Assembly (NCBI RefSeq): GCF_003049575.1
Contig: NZ_PYWI01000014.1
Span: 48,221 to 112,220 of the forward strand
DNA length: 64,000 nucleotides
From: Lysinibacillus parviboronicapiens
GTDB lineage: Bacteria > Bacillota > Bacilli > Bacillales_A > Planococcaceae
Direction: 5' to 3'
This document shows positions 53,279 to 62,777 of this stretch, one piece after another; positions within the stretch are counted from its first letter, which is position 1; each line of letters opens with the position of its first letter. The notes beneath the pieces were generated by a model. It ran no database searches, was not told where the DNA came from, and was given only the letters and a program-made list of their open reading frames with translations. The translations under genes and the position numbers were made by a program.

Positions 53279-54391
53279 TTACATTTTTAATTCTTTTATC
53301 CCTTCTTTCAATGTGTCTGCGTCTACTTTTAATGTTCTCCAGCTGTCTTTAGCTGCATTCAAATTAGGCAGTAAAAATTTGAATTTATTTTGATCGGCTT
53401 TTTCAGCTGCATTCTCAATATGTCTCAGCACGCCCGTATATTGAGAGTCTAAGTCATTCCATTGCGCAGACATATAAGTAAGAGCATTAATCGCATCATC
53501 GAGTGCATTATACATCTCACTAATACTATTATGTGCAACTCCAACTACACGGTTTAATGTTATTTTGTAATCAACTGTCTGTTGTAATTGTTTTAATAAA
53601 GGTTCTAATTGACTTAAATTCTCTTTTGCTATCCCCAGCATAATACCTCCGGCAATCAATGTAGGAATAGTAGGTACAGCTATTGTTATGATGCCATCAG
53701 ATTCTAATTTTTTATAATAGTTTACTGATTCTAAAACTTCATTTAGGCGCTTTTGATCATCCTCAACCGCAGCCCCTTGGTTTTTTAAAATCGTCTGTAA
53801 GAGATCTTTATTATTTCCAAATGCTCTAACATCTTGGCCAATAGCGTCCCTTAATTTAATTAATTCGGCTATTAATTGTTGTGCATATTTTTGATTTAGT
53901 TGAATTTCACCTTGTAAATCAGAAATTCCTTCTATTAACGTCTCTCCATCTGCTGTATTAATGGCCTCTACAATTATGTCATAATAATTTTCAAATTTTG
54001 TATCGTATTCAATAATACCTGTCAATGTATCTATCAGCTGTTTTTTTACTTTTGTATCCCATGTAAGAGCGTGTGCTCTTGCATCCTTTTGATCTTGTAC
54101 AATATTACCAGGTAAATCTGGATATCCATTAATATTAATACCTTCAAAGTTCACATCTGGATTCTTAATTAACATATAAGAATAGGCATTCATAGATTTC
54201 GCAAAAAGTCCTGCCTTTTGCAAGGTTTCTTTCATCTTCACTTCGTTTGCAGAAAGAGACGTATCATCATTGTTAGTTTGCTCAATTTTGCTTGTAACTG
54301 CAAAAGCTGCTACTGGTGAGACTACAGAAGATGTTGTCAAGGTTAAAGCCGCAGATACAGCGAGTAGTTTGTAAAGAAGTTTATTATTCAT
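53279..54391 (-). CDS. HBL/NHE-family toxin component, short hydrophobic segment (B/NheC-like)
   Basis: A 370-residue secreted protein. Signal peptide to about residue 31 (VSPVAAFA), then long amphipathic helices (IIEYDTKFENYYDIIVEAIN, LQGEIQLNQKYAQQLIAELI), a single hydrophobic stretch at about 233-255 (VPTIPTLIAGGIMLGIA) and a return helix bundle. This is the ClyA-like fold of Bacillus HBL/NHE proteins; the short hydrophobic hairpin is as in HblB or NheC. It is the last gene of three, 22 bases after the second, with TAGGAGG before the ATG. It would bind membranes and recruit the other components. Confidence 0.88.
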   Translation of the reverse strand: MNNKLLYKLLAVSAALTLTTSSVVSPVAAFAVTSKIEQTNNDDTSLSANEVKMKETLQKAGLFAKSMNAYSYMLIKNPDVNFEGININGYPDLPGNIVQDQKDARAHALTWDTKVKKQLIDTLTGIIEYDTKFENYYDIIVEAINTADGETLIEGISDLQGEIQLNQKYAQQLIAELIKLRDAIGQDVRAFGNNKDLLQTILKNQGAAVEDDQKRLNEVLESVNYYKKLESDGIITIAVPTIPTLIAGGIMLGIAKENLSQLEPLLKQLQQTVDYKITLNRVVGVAHNSISEMYNALDDAINALTYMSAQWNDLDSQYTGVLRHIENAAEKADQNKFKFLLPNLNAAKDSWRTLKVDADTLKEGIKELKM

Positions 54392-54413
54392 TGTAAATTC
54401 CTCCTATCTATTT

Positions 54414-55658
54414 TTAATTCGTTAGTTCTTGTGTAAAAGCAATGTCTTTTGCAATAAACTCTGCATCTTTATGGATATCATTCCAGCTTTGTTTGGCTGC
54501 TTTTAAATCATCAGGTATTAAAGAGAGCTTATGGTCTTGCATTTGATCGATATTATCATATAAATCTTTATAATTTGCCCCCATTGTATGCCATTGAAGT
54601 TGAATATTTGTTAGAGACATTATCGCTTGATCTACTGTCTGATACAGATATGTCAGAGTGTCTTTTGTGTTAGTAAGTGAAATAACCGCTTGATTAGCAA
54701 GATCGGCTTTCATGCTTAATTCTCCGATTCTATGTGAAATTTCGTTATAGGCGTTCATGTGACTAGACGCCACAACACCAGCTGCTGTACCTAAACCAAT
54801 GCCTGCTGCACCGAGAGCTGTAAGGCCACCCACAACAACTGGTGTCGCAGTACCACCAGTCACAACAATTACGACCCCTCCCGCAATAGTGCCAATAACT
54901 AAAATAGTCGCTCCCAATCCACCACCAATTGACCATGCTAATACATTGTCAAAATGTGCTTGCTGAGTAGCACGTAGTTGCTCAATTTCAGCTTGCAGTT
55001 GTGGAACCAGAGCTTGTTTTCCCGCCAATATTGCGGTTAACCCACCCTTGCCATCTGGACCACCCACATTATTTTTAAAATCTATAGTATTTGTATACAA
55101 TTTTGTTTTGAAAGCTTCTAACATCTTAATGACTTCTGTCACTTCTTTTGAATTTATATCAATTGTACTGACTAAATCACTTATGCCTTCTTTTAGGCCT
55201 TCCTTATCTTTCTTTTGTGCAAAATCTACTAATGTGTCGTAATAATTCTGAAATTGTTCATCGTAATTGACAATATTACGCGCTGTCTTTTGAATCTTTG
55301 GTTTCGCTGTATCTAACCAATAATTTGCATTGATTCGAGATAGCTCCTGATTTAGGTGAATATTTTTAATTAAATCTCCCCCTTCTGAACCTAAATCAAT
55401 ATTAGATAGATTTACATTCGGTTGTTTAATCATTGTTTTCGCGTACAAATCCATCACAAGAATATGAGATCCTGTTTCAGCCAACGCTTTCTTCAATCCT
55501 TCTGGTCCTAGTTCATAATTCCCGTTTTTTTGTTCTTGAGCAATCTGTACTTGAACGTTCTGTTCTTGTGCAAGAGCATGAATAGAATTACTGTTAGTGG
55601 CAGTTATAACCGTTGCTAGAGTGACCACGGTCAACACTTTATATGGAAATTTTTTCAT
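54414..55658 (-). CDS. HBL/NHE-family toxin component, long hydrophobic segment (L1/NheB-like)
   Basis: The ATG at 55658 follows GGGAGG; 414 residues. Signal peptide ends near IHALA. Helices with IVNYDEQFQNYYDTLVDFAQ, ISDLVSTIDINSKEV and LPQ-type repeats flank a long hydrophobic, Gly-rich region at about 240-298 (GGGLGATILVIGTIAGG ... GLGTAAGVVAS), the pore-forming hairpin of HblL1/NheB. It likely supplies the transmembrane part of the pore. Length and layout are normal for the family. Confidence 0.9.
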   Translation of the reverse strand: MKKFPYKVLTVVTLATVITATNSNSIHALAQEQNVQVQIAQEQKNGNYELGPEGLKKALAETGSHILVMDLYAKTMIKQPNVNLSNIDLGSEGGDLIKNIHLNQELSRINANYWLDTAKPKIQKTARNIVNYDEQFQNYYDTLVDFAQKKDKEGLKEGISDLVSTIDINSKEVTEVIKMLEAFKTKLYTNTIDFKNNVGGPDGKGGLTAILAGKQALVPQLQAEIEQLRATQQAHFDNVLAWSIGGGLGATILVIGTIAGGVVIVVTGGTATPVVVGGLTALGAAGIGLGTAAGVVASSHMNAYNEISHRIGELSMKADLANQAVISLTNTKDTLTYLYQTVDQAIMSLTNIQLQWHTMGANYKDLYDNIDQMQDHKLSLIPDDLKAAKQSWNDIHKDAEFIAKDIAFTQELTN

Positions 55659-55713
55659 ACTTTTTCCTCCCAATTTTTCGATAGGTCAATATAATTTTCT
55701 CAAATGCTAACGA

Positions 55714-57033
55714 TTAAAATTTATTCACCTGTTCCTCAAGTTGACTTATGACATTTTTTAATCGTCTTAATGTATCTTTTTGAGACTGATTGCTAGTAGT
55801 ATCAACATCCTTATATAACGTTGAGATACTATTTTTCATAAGATTCAAATCTTCTTTATAGCGTTTCATTAGGTCAAGTTCTACCTCCACTTGGTTAGCA
55901 AATGTATGCAAATCATGTTGCACAAGAAGAAGCATAGATTGTTGTAAATCTGCTATTGTTAGTTTCGTTGTTAGGTCATATAATTTTTGGTTTTGCTTCT
56001 CTAAATCATCTAAATATGCTCGCTGTTCCGCCATTAGTTTATTTACTTCAGCAAAGGTACTAAATGTTTTTTTGATTTTTTCTGGGTCAATTGCTTTCAT
56101 CAGGTCGTACTCTTTCGTTTTTGTAGCTGCAGCTGCAGCAATTTCACCTTGTTTGTTTTTCTCAATTGCTTCACGCGCTTCTTTTTTGGCAGCTTCAATC
56201 TCTAGAGCAGACATACCCTTGTCTTTTGCTTCTTGCTCTGCTTTTTTCTCTGCTTCTAAAATAGCGTTGTTAATTTCTTTTCCTTTGTTATACGCTGCTG
56301 CCGCTGTTTGAGCAGCTGGTTCAAGAATATCTTTTGAAAGACTATAAATTTCTTGGAATATTTTAAGGCCTTGTTCATTTAAGGCTCCTGGTACCAATGC
56401 TATTTGCTGTAAATTATGTTGAATAGATTTTTGAGTAGCTAGTAATTCATCTTTAAGCTTGTCTATTTTCCCTGTTCCCTCTGCACTTAGTATCCCCTGC
56501 GCTTTTGTCACATCAGTATCGAGCTCTTTAAGCTTTTTATCGAGCTGTAATTTTAGATCTGTTAACTCATTGATTTGGAGTTGCGCGTTGTCTTGGTTTG
56601 TCATCATCATTTCTTCAAGGACTTCCAGCCTATCCAGGAAACCTTCTTTATCTTCCTGATTGTCTACAAATCCTTTTAATGTTGGATAATAGCTATGAAA
56701 TTTTGTGACAAATCCTTTACTTTTTGAATTTAGGAGTATTAATTTTGGATAAAGTTCCGATGACCATTCTTTCATATCTTGTTTGATGAGGAATTGCGCT
56801 GTATTTAAAGCTGGTACTTCCGCTAACTGAACATTAGGTTTCATTAAAGCTTGGTCTATATACATTTGAATCAATTTAGATTGTGCACCTAATTTTCTTA
56901 ATGATGAGGAAAGAGCTATGTTCTCTTCTTGAATCTCTGCTTGCACTATAGGCGTTGCAAAAGTATGAATAGGAAGAACTCCCGAAGCAACTATGGATGT
57001 AACCATCAATCCTGTAATTATTTTCTTTTTCAT
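55714..57033 (-). CDS. HBL/NHE-family toxin component with an Ala-rich charged head (L2/NheA-like)
   Basis: The ATG at 57033 follows GGGGAGG; 439 residues. The signal peptide ends around residue 32 (TPIVQA). The N-terminal bundle (QMYIDQALMKPNVQLAEVPA, FVTKFHSYYPTLKGF) and C-terminal helices fit the family. Instead of a hydrophobic hairpin, residues about 240-306 form an Ala/Glu/Lys-rich helix (AAQTAAAAYNKGKEINN, AEKKAEQEAKDKGMSALE, EIAAAAATKTKEYD). NheA also lacks a hydrophobic head, so this is probably the lytic trigger component, but the long charged coiled coil is unusual. First gene of the operon. Confidence 0.85.
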   Translation of the reverse strand: MKKKIITGLMVTSIVASGVLPIHTFATPIVQAEIQEENIALSSSLRKLGAQSKLIQMYIDQALMKPNVQLAEVPALNTAQFLIKQDMKEWSSELYPKLILLNSKSKGFVTKFHSYYPTLKGFVDNQEDKEGFLDRLEVLEEMMMTNQDNAQLQINELTDLKLQLDKKLKELDTDVTKAQGILSAEGTGKIDKLKDELLATQKSIQHNLQQIALVPGALNEQGLKIFQEIYSLSKDILEPAAQTAAAAYNKGKEINNAILEAEKKAEQEAKDKGMSALEIEAAKKEAREAIEKNKQGEIAAAAATKTKEYDLMKAIDPEKIKKTFSTFAEVNKLMAEQRAYLDDLEKQNQKLYDLTTKLTIADLQQSMLLLVQHDLHTFANQVEVELDLMKRYKEDLNLMKNSISTLYKDVDTTSNQSQKDTLRRLKNVISQLEEQVNKF

Positions 57034-57192
57034 TGTGTTTACCTCCCCTGTATAATTTTCATCATAAAAATTTAGTCGATTTCTTACACATTTTGAGCAC
57101 CCCAATATACTGATAGTTTTAGGAAAAGCTCTGCTTGGAATAACGTTTTCCTATGATGTAAATTTTAGATATATTCACATTTTTTGGCAAAC

Positions 57193-57242
57193 AACAGTGA
57201 AAATAATCTATTTTATGTACAAAATAGATTATTTTCACTGTT
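57193..57242. promoter_or_regulatory. Perfect 22-bp inverted repeat upstream of the toxin operon
   Basis: Arms AACAGTGAAAATAATCTATT+TT and its exact complement flank ATGTAC. A further AAAATAGATTA occurs at 57255. It could be an operator, an attenuator hairpin or a bidirectional terminator. Confidence 0.65.
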
Positions 57243-57455
57243 ATTTTGATTTTAAAATAGATTAATATGAACAAAATCAATTTAAATATGTCATAATTTG
57301 TGGAAAATTATGAGATAGAAGCTAGAAAAATGACATATTTTTAGTTCTAGTGTAAAAACTAGGGAAACTGAAATGAATTTAGCGTTACTGCTAGTAATTA
57401 CTCTAGACAGGACGTATTTGGTTTGGATAACAAATAAAAATATTATCTACCTGAT
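57243..57455. other. AT-rich intergenic region, nothing else recognised
   Basis: No gene or hairpin beyond the partial repeat of the inverted-repeat arm. Confidence 0.3.
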
Positions 57456-57632
57456 ATGATTAAATTAACTGTAAGAGGTACCTACAATACAACTTCCCTT
57501 GAGTCATATATCAGTTATGTGTTGGATCCATCAGTATGGAGCAGAGGAGCCAAGTTATAACTTTCTAACAAAGGAACTGTTTGTAAAGAGCTGACAACAT
57601 ATGTGAAAGTTACAGGTAAGTTGCTAATTTAG
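57456..57632 (+). pseudogene. Short unidentified frame with internal stop
   Basis: From the ATG the frame reads KLTVRGTYNTTSLESYISYV and LDPSVWSRGAKL, then TAA at codon 35, and continues in frame with LSNKGTVCKELTTYVKVTGK to a TAG at 57630. The pattern suggests the end of a secreted beta-rich protein. Family unknown. Confidence 0.35.
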
Positions 57633-57763
57633 AGCTGTTGATTCAACAGGAAATAATTGATTTTAAAAAACAACGTTCATAACTTAGCCAAGTACATTTC
57701 AAAAAATCTAAGTAGTTTTTTCAGTTTCAAAGCCTCGAGAATCACTAGAAACAAAGAAAAATA

Positions 57764-57808
57764 AAGAACCAATTGCCGATTATCGATTGGCAATTGGTTC
57801 TTAGATTT
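57764..57808. terminator. Bidirectional-looking terminator hairpin
   Basis: A 14-bp perfect stem, AAGAACCAATTGCC with its complement, encloses an 11-base loop; TAGATTTT follows. Confidence 0.75.
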
Positions 57809-57829
57809 TAGGTGTTTAGTAGACGCTGA

Positions 57830-57985
57830 TTAAAACATACCACCATCTTTAATCTCTTTCGTTTATTCGCATGTTCAATCACTAAATCTGTAACAAATTT
57901 TTGTACATCATATCTGCATATGCTTGATATCCATGTACGGAATCGCCCATACAAATGATTTTCCAGCTTTTCAAATTAGCGTTAT
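57830..57985 (-). pseudogene. SGNH/GDSL hydrolase N-terminal remnant
   Basis: The minus strand reads KIICMGDSVHGYQAYADMMY, with the GDS nucleophile block of SGNH hydrolases; after a frame change FVTDLVIEHANKR may continue it. Only about 45 codons remain. Confidence 0.45.
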
Positions 57986-58161
57986 TTTTAACTTCTACAT
58001 GAAGTAATTTTTAAGTTATGTATATTAAAGGGACGGACGTGTAAACTAATCCGTCCATACTATACCCTCTCTAAGTAACCGAGTAGATCCTCTTAAATTT
58101 TGTGTGTTTCAAAGAATGCATGCAAAGGCTATGCTCAAATGAATTGTGCGGTCCTTTCACT

Positions 58162-59205
58162 TCAAGATTGGACTTTCATCCAGCGCGCATTTCTCCCTTT
58201 TGAAATAAGTTTAATTTCACCTACTAATTGCAAATCAGATAAAGCTTTACTAATTGTACTTTCGGCTATATCTGGATAAATGCTACGAATGCATTCTTTT
58301 GTAAAAGGTTGTTTTTGATTATGAATAAAATTCTGAATTCGCTCTATCTTCGTATGCCTACATATAGAATCCAGTACTCTGTTATGTAGATTTTTATAAG
58401 CCTCTAAAATAATAGTTAAGAAATTTTTTAACCAGAAGCTAGTATTATGCCCATTACAGTACCAATTAACCGATGATTTATAGATGGCTTCATAGTATTC
58501 TGACTCTCTATTCTTTATATATTCATCTAAACAAACATATTTTACAAATGTATGTCCGCTTTTGACTAATAGTAATTGCATTAACATAAGTGTTAATCTA
58601 CCATTACCTTGACTAAAAGGGATAATACAATAAAGATTCAATATAAAACGAGCTATCAATAGAAGTGTAGGTATCTCTTTTTTACAGTTTAATAAATTGT
58701 ACTGGTTGCATAATTGTTCTACAGCCATTGGAATATTTTCAGGTGGAAGAGGACGATAAAAAATCGTGTGCATCCCTTTTTCAGGAATTCCTGGGATAGA
58801 AAATGGCTTTTGGCGCCATTTTGCACTGTCAGAGGTATTAAAATGAATTAATTGAAAATGCAATTCTTGTATAGTATCTGGACAAATAGAAAAAGTACAA
58901 GATTTTTTATGTACAAGCGTCAGGGTTTCATAATAACAAAATATCGCATCTTCCGAAATTGATTGGGGTATCATATCATCTAAAATAAGTTCTTTTAATC
59001 GCTTATTTGAAACTTTTATATCCTCATAAACTGAAATATAGTTTTTTATGTAGTGTAGGGGTATAGCTTTTTCAAGCCTTGTGAATATATCAGGTCTTTG
59101 CTCTTGGTAAGCGGTCAACTTTCCTTTATATTCACTAATTTCACTAACTAAGTTTATAAGTTGTTGCTCACTATTTATGTACTGGTCTTCGAAAAAATTT
59201 CTCAT
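58162..59205 (-). CDS. Fic family protein with degenerate catalytic motif
   Basis: The ATG at 59205 follows AAAGGAGGA; 347 residues. An N-terminal Fic_N-like part (AYQEQRPDIFTRLEKAIPL) precedes the Fic core and a C-terminal winged helix (STISKALSDLQLVGEIKLIS). The active-site motif, normally HPFxDGNGRxxR, reads IPFSQGNGRLTL at residues 195-203 and beyond: the catalytic His is Ile, the acidic residue is Gln and the second Arg is Leu. The GNGR anion hole remains. The protein may bind nucleotides without AMP-transfer activity or act as a regulator. No antitoxin-like partner is adjacent. Confidence 0.8.
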   Translation of the reverse strand: MRNFFEDQYINSEQQLINLVSEISEYKGKLTAYQEQRPDIFTRLEKAIPLHYIKNYISVYEDIKVSNKRLKELILDDMIPQSISEDAIFCYYETLTLVHKKSCTFSICPDTIQELHFQLIHFNTSDSAKWRQKPFSIPGIPEKGMHTIFYRPLPPENIPMAVEQLCNQYNLLNCKKEIPTLLLIARFILNLYCIIPFSQGNGRLTLMLMQLLLVKSGHTFVKYVCLDEYIKNRESEYYEAIYKSSVNWYCNGHNTSFWLKNFLTIILEAYKNLHNRVLDSICRHTKIERIQNFIHNQKQPFTKECIRSIYPDIAESTISKALSDLQLVGEIKLISKGRNARWMKVQS

Positions 59206-59613
59206 TTTGTTCCTCCTTTCTGGGAAATCATTTTGCTTTTCCTTTGTTACAATCATACATAGTATTATTTTCAAATGCGAATCTTCACTAAATTAAACAA
59301 AAATGCCAAAAATAATATCGTTTATTATTCTGTATTTGTTAATTCAGGGTATAAATGTAGCACTAGTGTGAGATAAATACGCATAATTCTTATCGGCAAA
59401 TTCGTTTGAATATTAAAATGTCACAAAAATTAATAAATAGACCTATACATTTTAGAATGTGTAATTATTCCCTTAAAGGACGATGTGAAAAAAGACATAA
59501 TTATAGTCAATTAGACTGTAGAAAGTAAGATAAATCAAGTCCAGAAAAAGCCACTCGCTTGGCGCAGGAGTCTTCTTGCTTTTTGCTCTCTAAGGAATTA
59601 AGACGTGTTGTGC
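59206..59613. other. Intergenic region, nothing recognised
   Basis: AT-rich; a short GC-rich patch at 59555-59580 may be a trace of the dispersed repeat. Confidence 0.3.
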
Positions 59614-59750
59614 GATGATGTCGAAAAACTTACAAAATGAACGAACAACTTAAAATGACGCCGATTGATCAAGTGGTTCCCAAGAACAATTAGTTCGCAA
59701 ATTAGAAGTTGCGATTGATTTTTCATTCATTTATTCAATTAAAAACACTA
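59614..59750 (+). pseudogene. IS1182-type transposase N-terminal remnant
   Basis: The plus strand reads NEQLKMTPIDQVVPKNN then, after a one-base shift, LVRKLEVAIDFSFIYSI, the conserved opening of IS1182-family transposases. The rest is absent and the end meets the DUF523 gene. Confidence 0.65.
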
Positions 59751-60190
59751 TAATTTTCTTCTGACAGCACTGTTATATTATTTCTTCTAAGTAAGGCAGT
59801 CGTAACACCTACTCCAACTAATTTTGTGCTACTAAAATCACCGCTATAAATCACAGCACTCCCACATGAAGGACTATACTCTTTTAATATGACTGTAGTA
59901 GCGCCTACTTCTTTTGCTTTCTGTAATGTCGCGTAGGCACCTTTTACGTACAGTTCTGTTACATCCCGACCAGATTTTTCTAACACAAACGCTTTACCGT
60001 TTAGGACGTCTTCGCCGTCTCCTCCAACAATTTCAGCTGGTTCTCGTGGTGTAGAAAAGCCGCCCATTAATTCGGGACACACCGTCACAGCCGCATTTTC
60101 TCTCACAAGCCGTTTGATTTTTTCGTCTAAACTATCTGTCCCATTATACCGAACCTTTAACCCTGCTAAACAAGCACTTATTAAAATCAT
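59735..60190 (-). CDS. DUF523 family protein
   Basis: A 151-residue protein with all family blocks: ISACLAGLKVRYNG, VCPELMGGFSTPREPAEIVG, GRDVTELYVKGAYATLQKAK, LKEYSPSCGSAVIYSG and GVTTALLRRNNI. Three conserved Cys (in SACLAG, VCPE and SPSCG) suggest metal or cluster binding. Function is unknown. It is a single-gene unit; the IS1182 remnant touches its 3' end. Confidence 0.88.
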   Translation of the reverse strand: MILISACLAGLKVRYNGTDSLDEKIKRLVRENAAVTVCPELMGGFSTPREPAEIVGGDGEDVLNGKAFVLEKSGRDVTELYVKGAYATLQKAKEVGATTVILKEYSPSCGSAVIYSGDFSSTKLVGVGVTTALLRRNNITVLSEENYSVFN

Positions 60191-60639
60191 ACATGCACCT
60201 CATTTCCTTATCACTCTAGTTATGTAGTACGTTTCATCTACTTTAACTAAAAATCCGTCAACAGCTTGTGACACAAACTTTCATATTGATCTGAATGCTT
60301 CCTTCCCCAACTCTTTTATTAACGATTGGGATACTTCAACCATTAATTGTAGAAATATTTTTGTAAGGTGCAATAGAAATTTACAGGCTTATTCAAATGA
60401 TAAACTATATTAATAGCACAACCCGTTTATCGGCTTGTTCTACTATTTTGTTATAATTAATGCTAACAAAATCAAAATAAAGTATTACTCCTTCGAACTA
60501 AGTAAAGCTTACATCCACTAGGCTATGGATACTTCTTCAGTTTAACTACATAACATGAAAAGCTGGAAAAAACATAGTTGACTCTACGATTGGTTTTATT
60601 CAAATGAGTGTAAAATTTTATTGCTAAATAGGGATTTTC
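60191..60639. other. Intergenic region, nothing recognised
   Basis: AT-rich without a convincing gene, hairpin or repeat. Confidence 0.3.
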
Positions 60640-61038
60640 CGGCATAGAGGGGCGTTTGAAATGGCTAGGTGGAAATATTGAAAAAGACAAAACACCGCTA
60701 GTTTGTGCCTTTCGAGAAATCAGAGAGGAAACACCTATCAAAATTGCAAGTGAAACATACAGAGGAAAGGTGACTTGGACAGACGAAGCAACTATTTAGG
60801 TGATACGTATGCTATTATTGCTGAGTTATCACAATCATATCTATACAATACCCCTATTAAAGTTGATGAAGGAATTCTTGATTGGAAGGATATATCATGG
60901 ATACACCATCCCAACAATTTAGGTATAGCCGATGTTAAATATTATTTACCAATTATGCTGAATGGATCCATCAACTACGAATACAAGTTTACCTATACAT
61001 TGTTAGGGTTTACAACCGCTCCATTACAACAGCTTTGA
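60640..61038 (+). pseudogene. Nudix hydrolase with frameshift and no start
   Basis: One frame gives RLKWLGGNIEKDKTPLVCAF and REIREET, a recognisable Nudix box, then stops at TAG near 60800. The other frame, from about 60780, continues with YLGDTYAIIAELSQSY, GILDWKDISWIHH and DVKYYLPIML. The N-terminal strands are missing. The gene is decayed. Confidence 0.7.
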
Positions 61039-61097
61039 CTATTTCGTTCAGAAAAACAGCAAGGCTTCTACAATTACGCCTTTCTTCATAAATGGTA

Positions 61098-61152
61098 AAA
61101 ATCCGCTTCGTTTTCAACGATATGATTCGCAGAAGACTATTACGGATTTTTA
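61098..61152. terminator. Hairpin with T-rich ends
   Basis: TAAAAATCCG pairs with CGGATTTTTA around a 35-base loop. It lies between the Nudix remnant and the DUF6886 gene; the rest of 61039-61251 shows nothing. Confidence 0.5.
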
Positions 61153-61251
61153 CCTTTACAGCAAGACATAATAGATTACTTCAAAGCATTTCCTTTTTGG
61201 AACAGCCTTTTGATTTGCAATACTTGCAGTAGCTAAAAAATTCCCCAGATT

Positions 61252-61769
61252 TTATATCCTTGGCTGGGCAAAATGCATTCTACACATAAACCAATTGAAC
61301 GCTGTTTTTTGCATATCATCATAAATACCCCACAAGTTATCGACGCAACGTAATTCAACATTTCGTTTAATTTGTTCTTGCAAGAGATCAACCACTTCAA
61401 ATTTGGCGATAGGTGTTTGTGTTGTTTCACTTACATAGTAGCCTGCATTTTCATCCTGTAGTGTGAATTGCTTGATATCAAATTCATACAAAAATAATTT
61501 AGTATTTTTCATTCTAGTAAACCATTTCTTTTCTATAACGACTACATGTGTACATGATGTTGACGTTAGATATGTTCGTTTATCTATTTCAGTAGTGTTT
61601 GCACCACTATGAAAGCAAACACGAGGACAATTTCTGTTAAAAAATTAGGTAAACATTTATCATCTATAGCCCATACAAGTCCTTTCGTGAAATCTAAATC
61701 CGTTCGAGTAGGCACTCGGGGCTGAAACACTTGTATATCACTTTCTTCACTTACATGGAAAATCCGCAC
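61252..61769 (-). pseudogene. DUF6886 family protein with one frameshift
   Basis: The first part from the ATG at 61769 reads MRIFHVSEESDIQVFQPRVP and GLVWAIDDKCLPNFLT; the frame then shifts and continues as NCPRVCFHSG, THVVVIEKKWFTRM, LFLYEFDIKQFTLQDENAGY and NVELRCVDNLW to 61252. Both parts together give the usual family length of about 172 residues. One missing base near 61640 explains the break. Function is unknown. Either a recent mutation or a sequence error. Confidence 0.82.
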
Positions 61770-61803
61770 ATGGCCTACCCCCTTGAACTATATATTCTTA
61801 CCT

Positions 61804-62565
61804 CTATTTTCTTAGTTTGAACACGATGAAATCCGCACAGTGTAGATCCTCTTCGAATTGAGGATACTTACCTAGCATTTCCTTAGAAGGCATAGGCTCA
61901 ATAACGTCTTCCAACGTAAACCCTATTTTGATAATGGCTTTTATATAGCTCGTTAATGTTCGATGATAAAATACAATCTTTTCATCTGAATCTATTGGGA
62001 GTCTTTGATCATATACGCCTTCATAGAAATAACGCTGGACCTTCCAATATTGTTTATTCACTTGCTCATTTCGCTCCCATCCACTATTAGGTGTGATAAA
62101 ACATGGATGAAGAATTGAAAAAATAAAAGAACCTCCTTGTTTTAAAAGACGGTACATCTCGCTTAATGCTGCCTCGTAATTTTCCAAATCTTGCAGTACC
62201 ATATTCGAGACAATCATATCGAATTGTGCATCCGTTAAAAAATCGAGCTTCTCACAATTCCCCTGTTTATAGACAATAGCCTCCTTACTCGTCGTCCTTT
62301 CTTTGGCAATTTCGATCATCTTTTCGGCATAATCAACGGCAGTCATCATAGCTCCTTGTTTAGCAAGTATTCTGCTTAGATAGCCCTCTCCACATCCTGC
62401 ATCTAAGAGCTTTTTTCCTTGTACATTGTCTAGCAATGAAAAAATCGCTGGATTTAACAGTACCTCACGGTGAATGCCACCATGCTCATCATAGCTTGCT
62501 GTGAAACTTTCTGCATGGCGATTCCAACGCTTAATGGCCTCGTCAGTTGTCATTTTTTTTTCCAT
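61804..62565 (-). CDS. Class I SAM-dependent methyltransferase
   Basis: A 253-residue protein. Motif I is LLDAGCGEGYLSRILAK, followed by MTAVDYAEKMIEIAKER, CEKLDFLTDAQFDMIVSNMV and LKQGGSFIFSILHPCF, the UbiE/Methyltransf_11 pattern. The substrate is unknown; C-terminal Trp/Tyr-rich loops suggest a small molecule. It is transcribed alone on the minus strand. Confidence 0.87.
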   Translation of the reverse strand: MEKKMTTDEAIKRWNRHAESFTASYDEHGGIHREVLLNPAIFSLLDNVQGKKLLDAGCGEGYLSRILAKQGAMMTAVDYAEKMIEIAKERTTSKEAIVYKQGNCEKLDFLTDAQFDMIVSNMVLQDLENYEAALSEMYRLLKQGGSFIFSILHPCFITPNSGWERNEQVNKQYWKVQRYFYEGVYDQRLPIDSDEKIVFYHRTLTSYIKAIIKIGFTLEDVIEPMPSKEMLGKYPQFEEDLHCADFIVFKLRK

Positions 62566-62710
62566 AGTACGCCCTCTTTTCTACTTAATCGTAACATTAC
62601 GTTTCTTGTGCACACCCTTATTTTTTCATATTCAAAAAAAAAGAACTAGACTTATAATTTATTTTTTTATATCATGTAGATAGAGGCACGCCATCTTTAA
62701 GAAAAAATCA

Positions 62711-62745
62711 AGCCAGAAATCCATAATCGGATTTCTGGCTTTTCA
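62711..62745. terminator. Terminator between methyltransferase and MFS genes
   Basis: AGCCAGAAATCC pairs exactly with GGATTTCTGGCT across a 6-base loop. On the minus strand TTGATTTTTTC follows, ending the MFS transcript. Confidence 0.85.
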
Positions 62746-62777
62746 AATTGGTCTAACTATAATGGCTCTCTAGCCAA

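Noticed and set aside
61233..61430. 65-codon minus-strand frame at 61.2-61.4 kb
   Set aside because: It is an out-of-frame shadow of the DUF6886 gene, whose conserved sequence is in the other frame.
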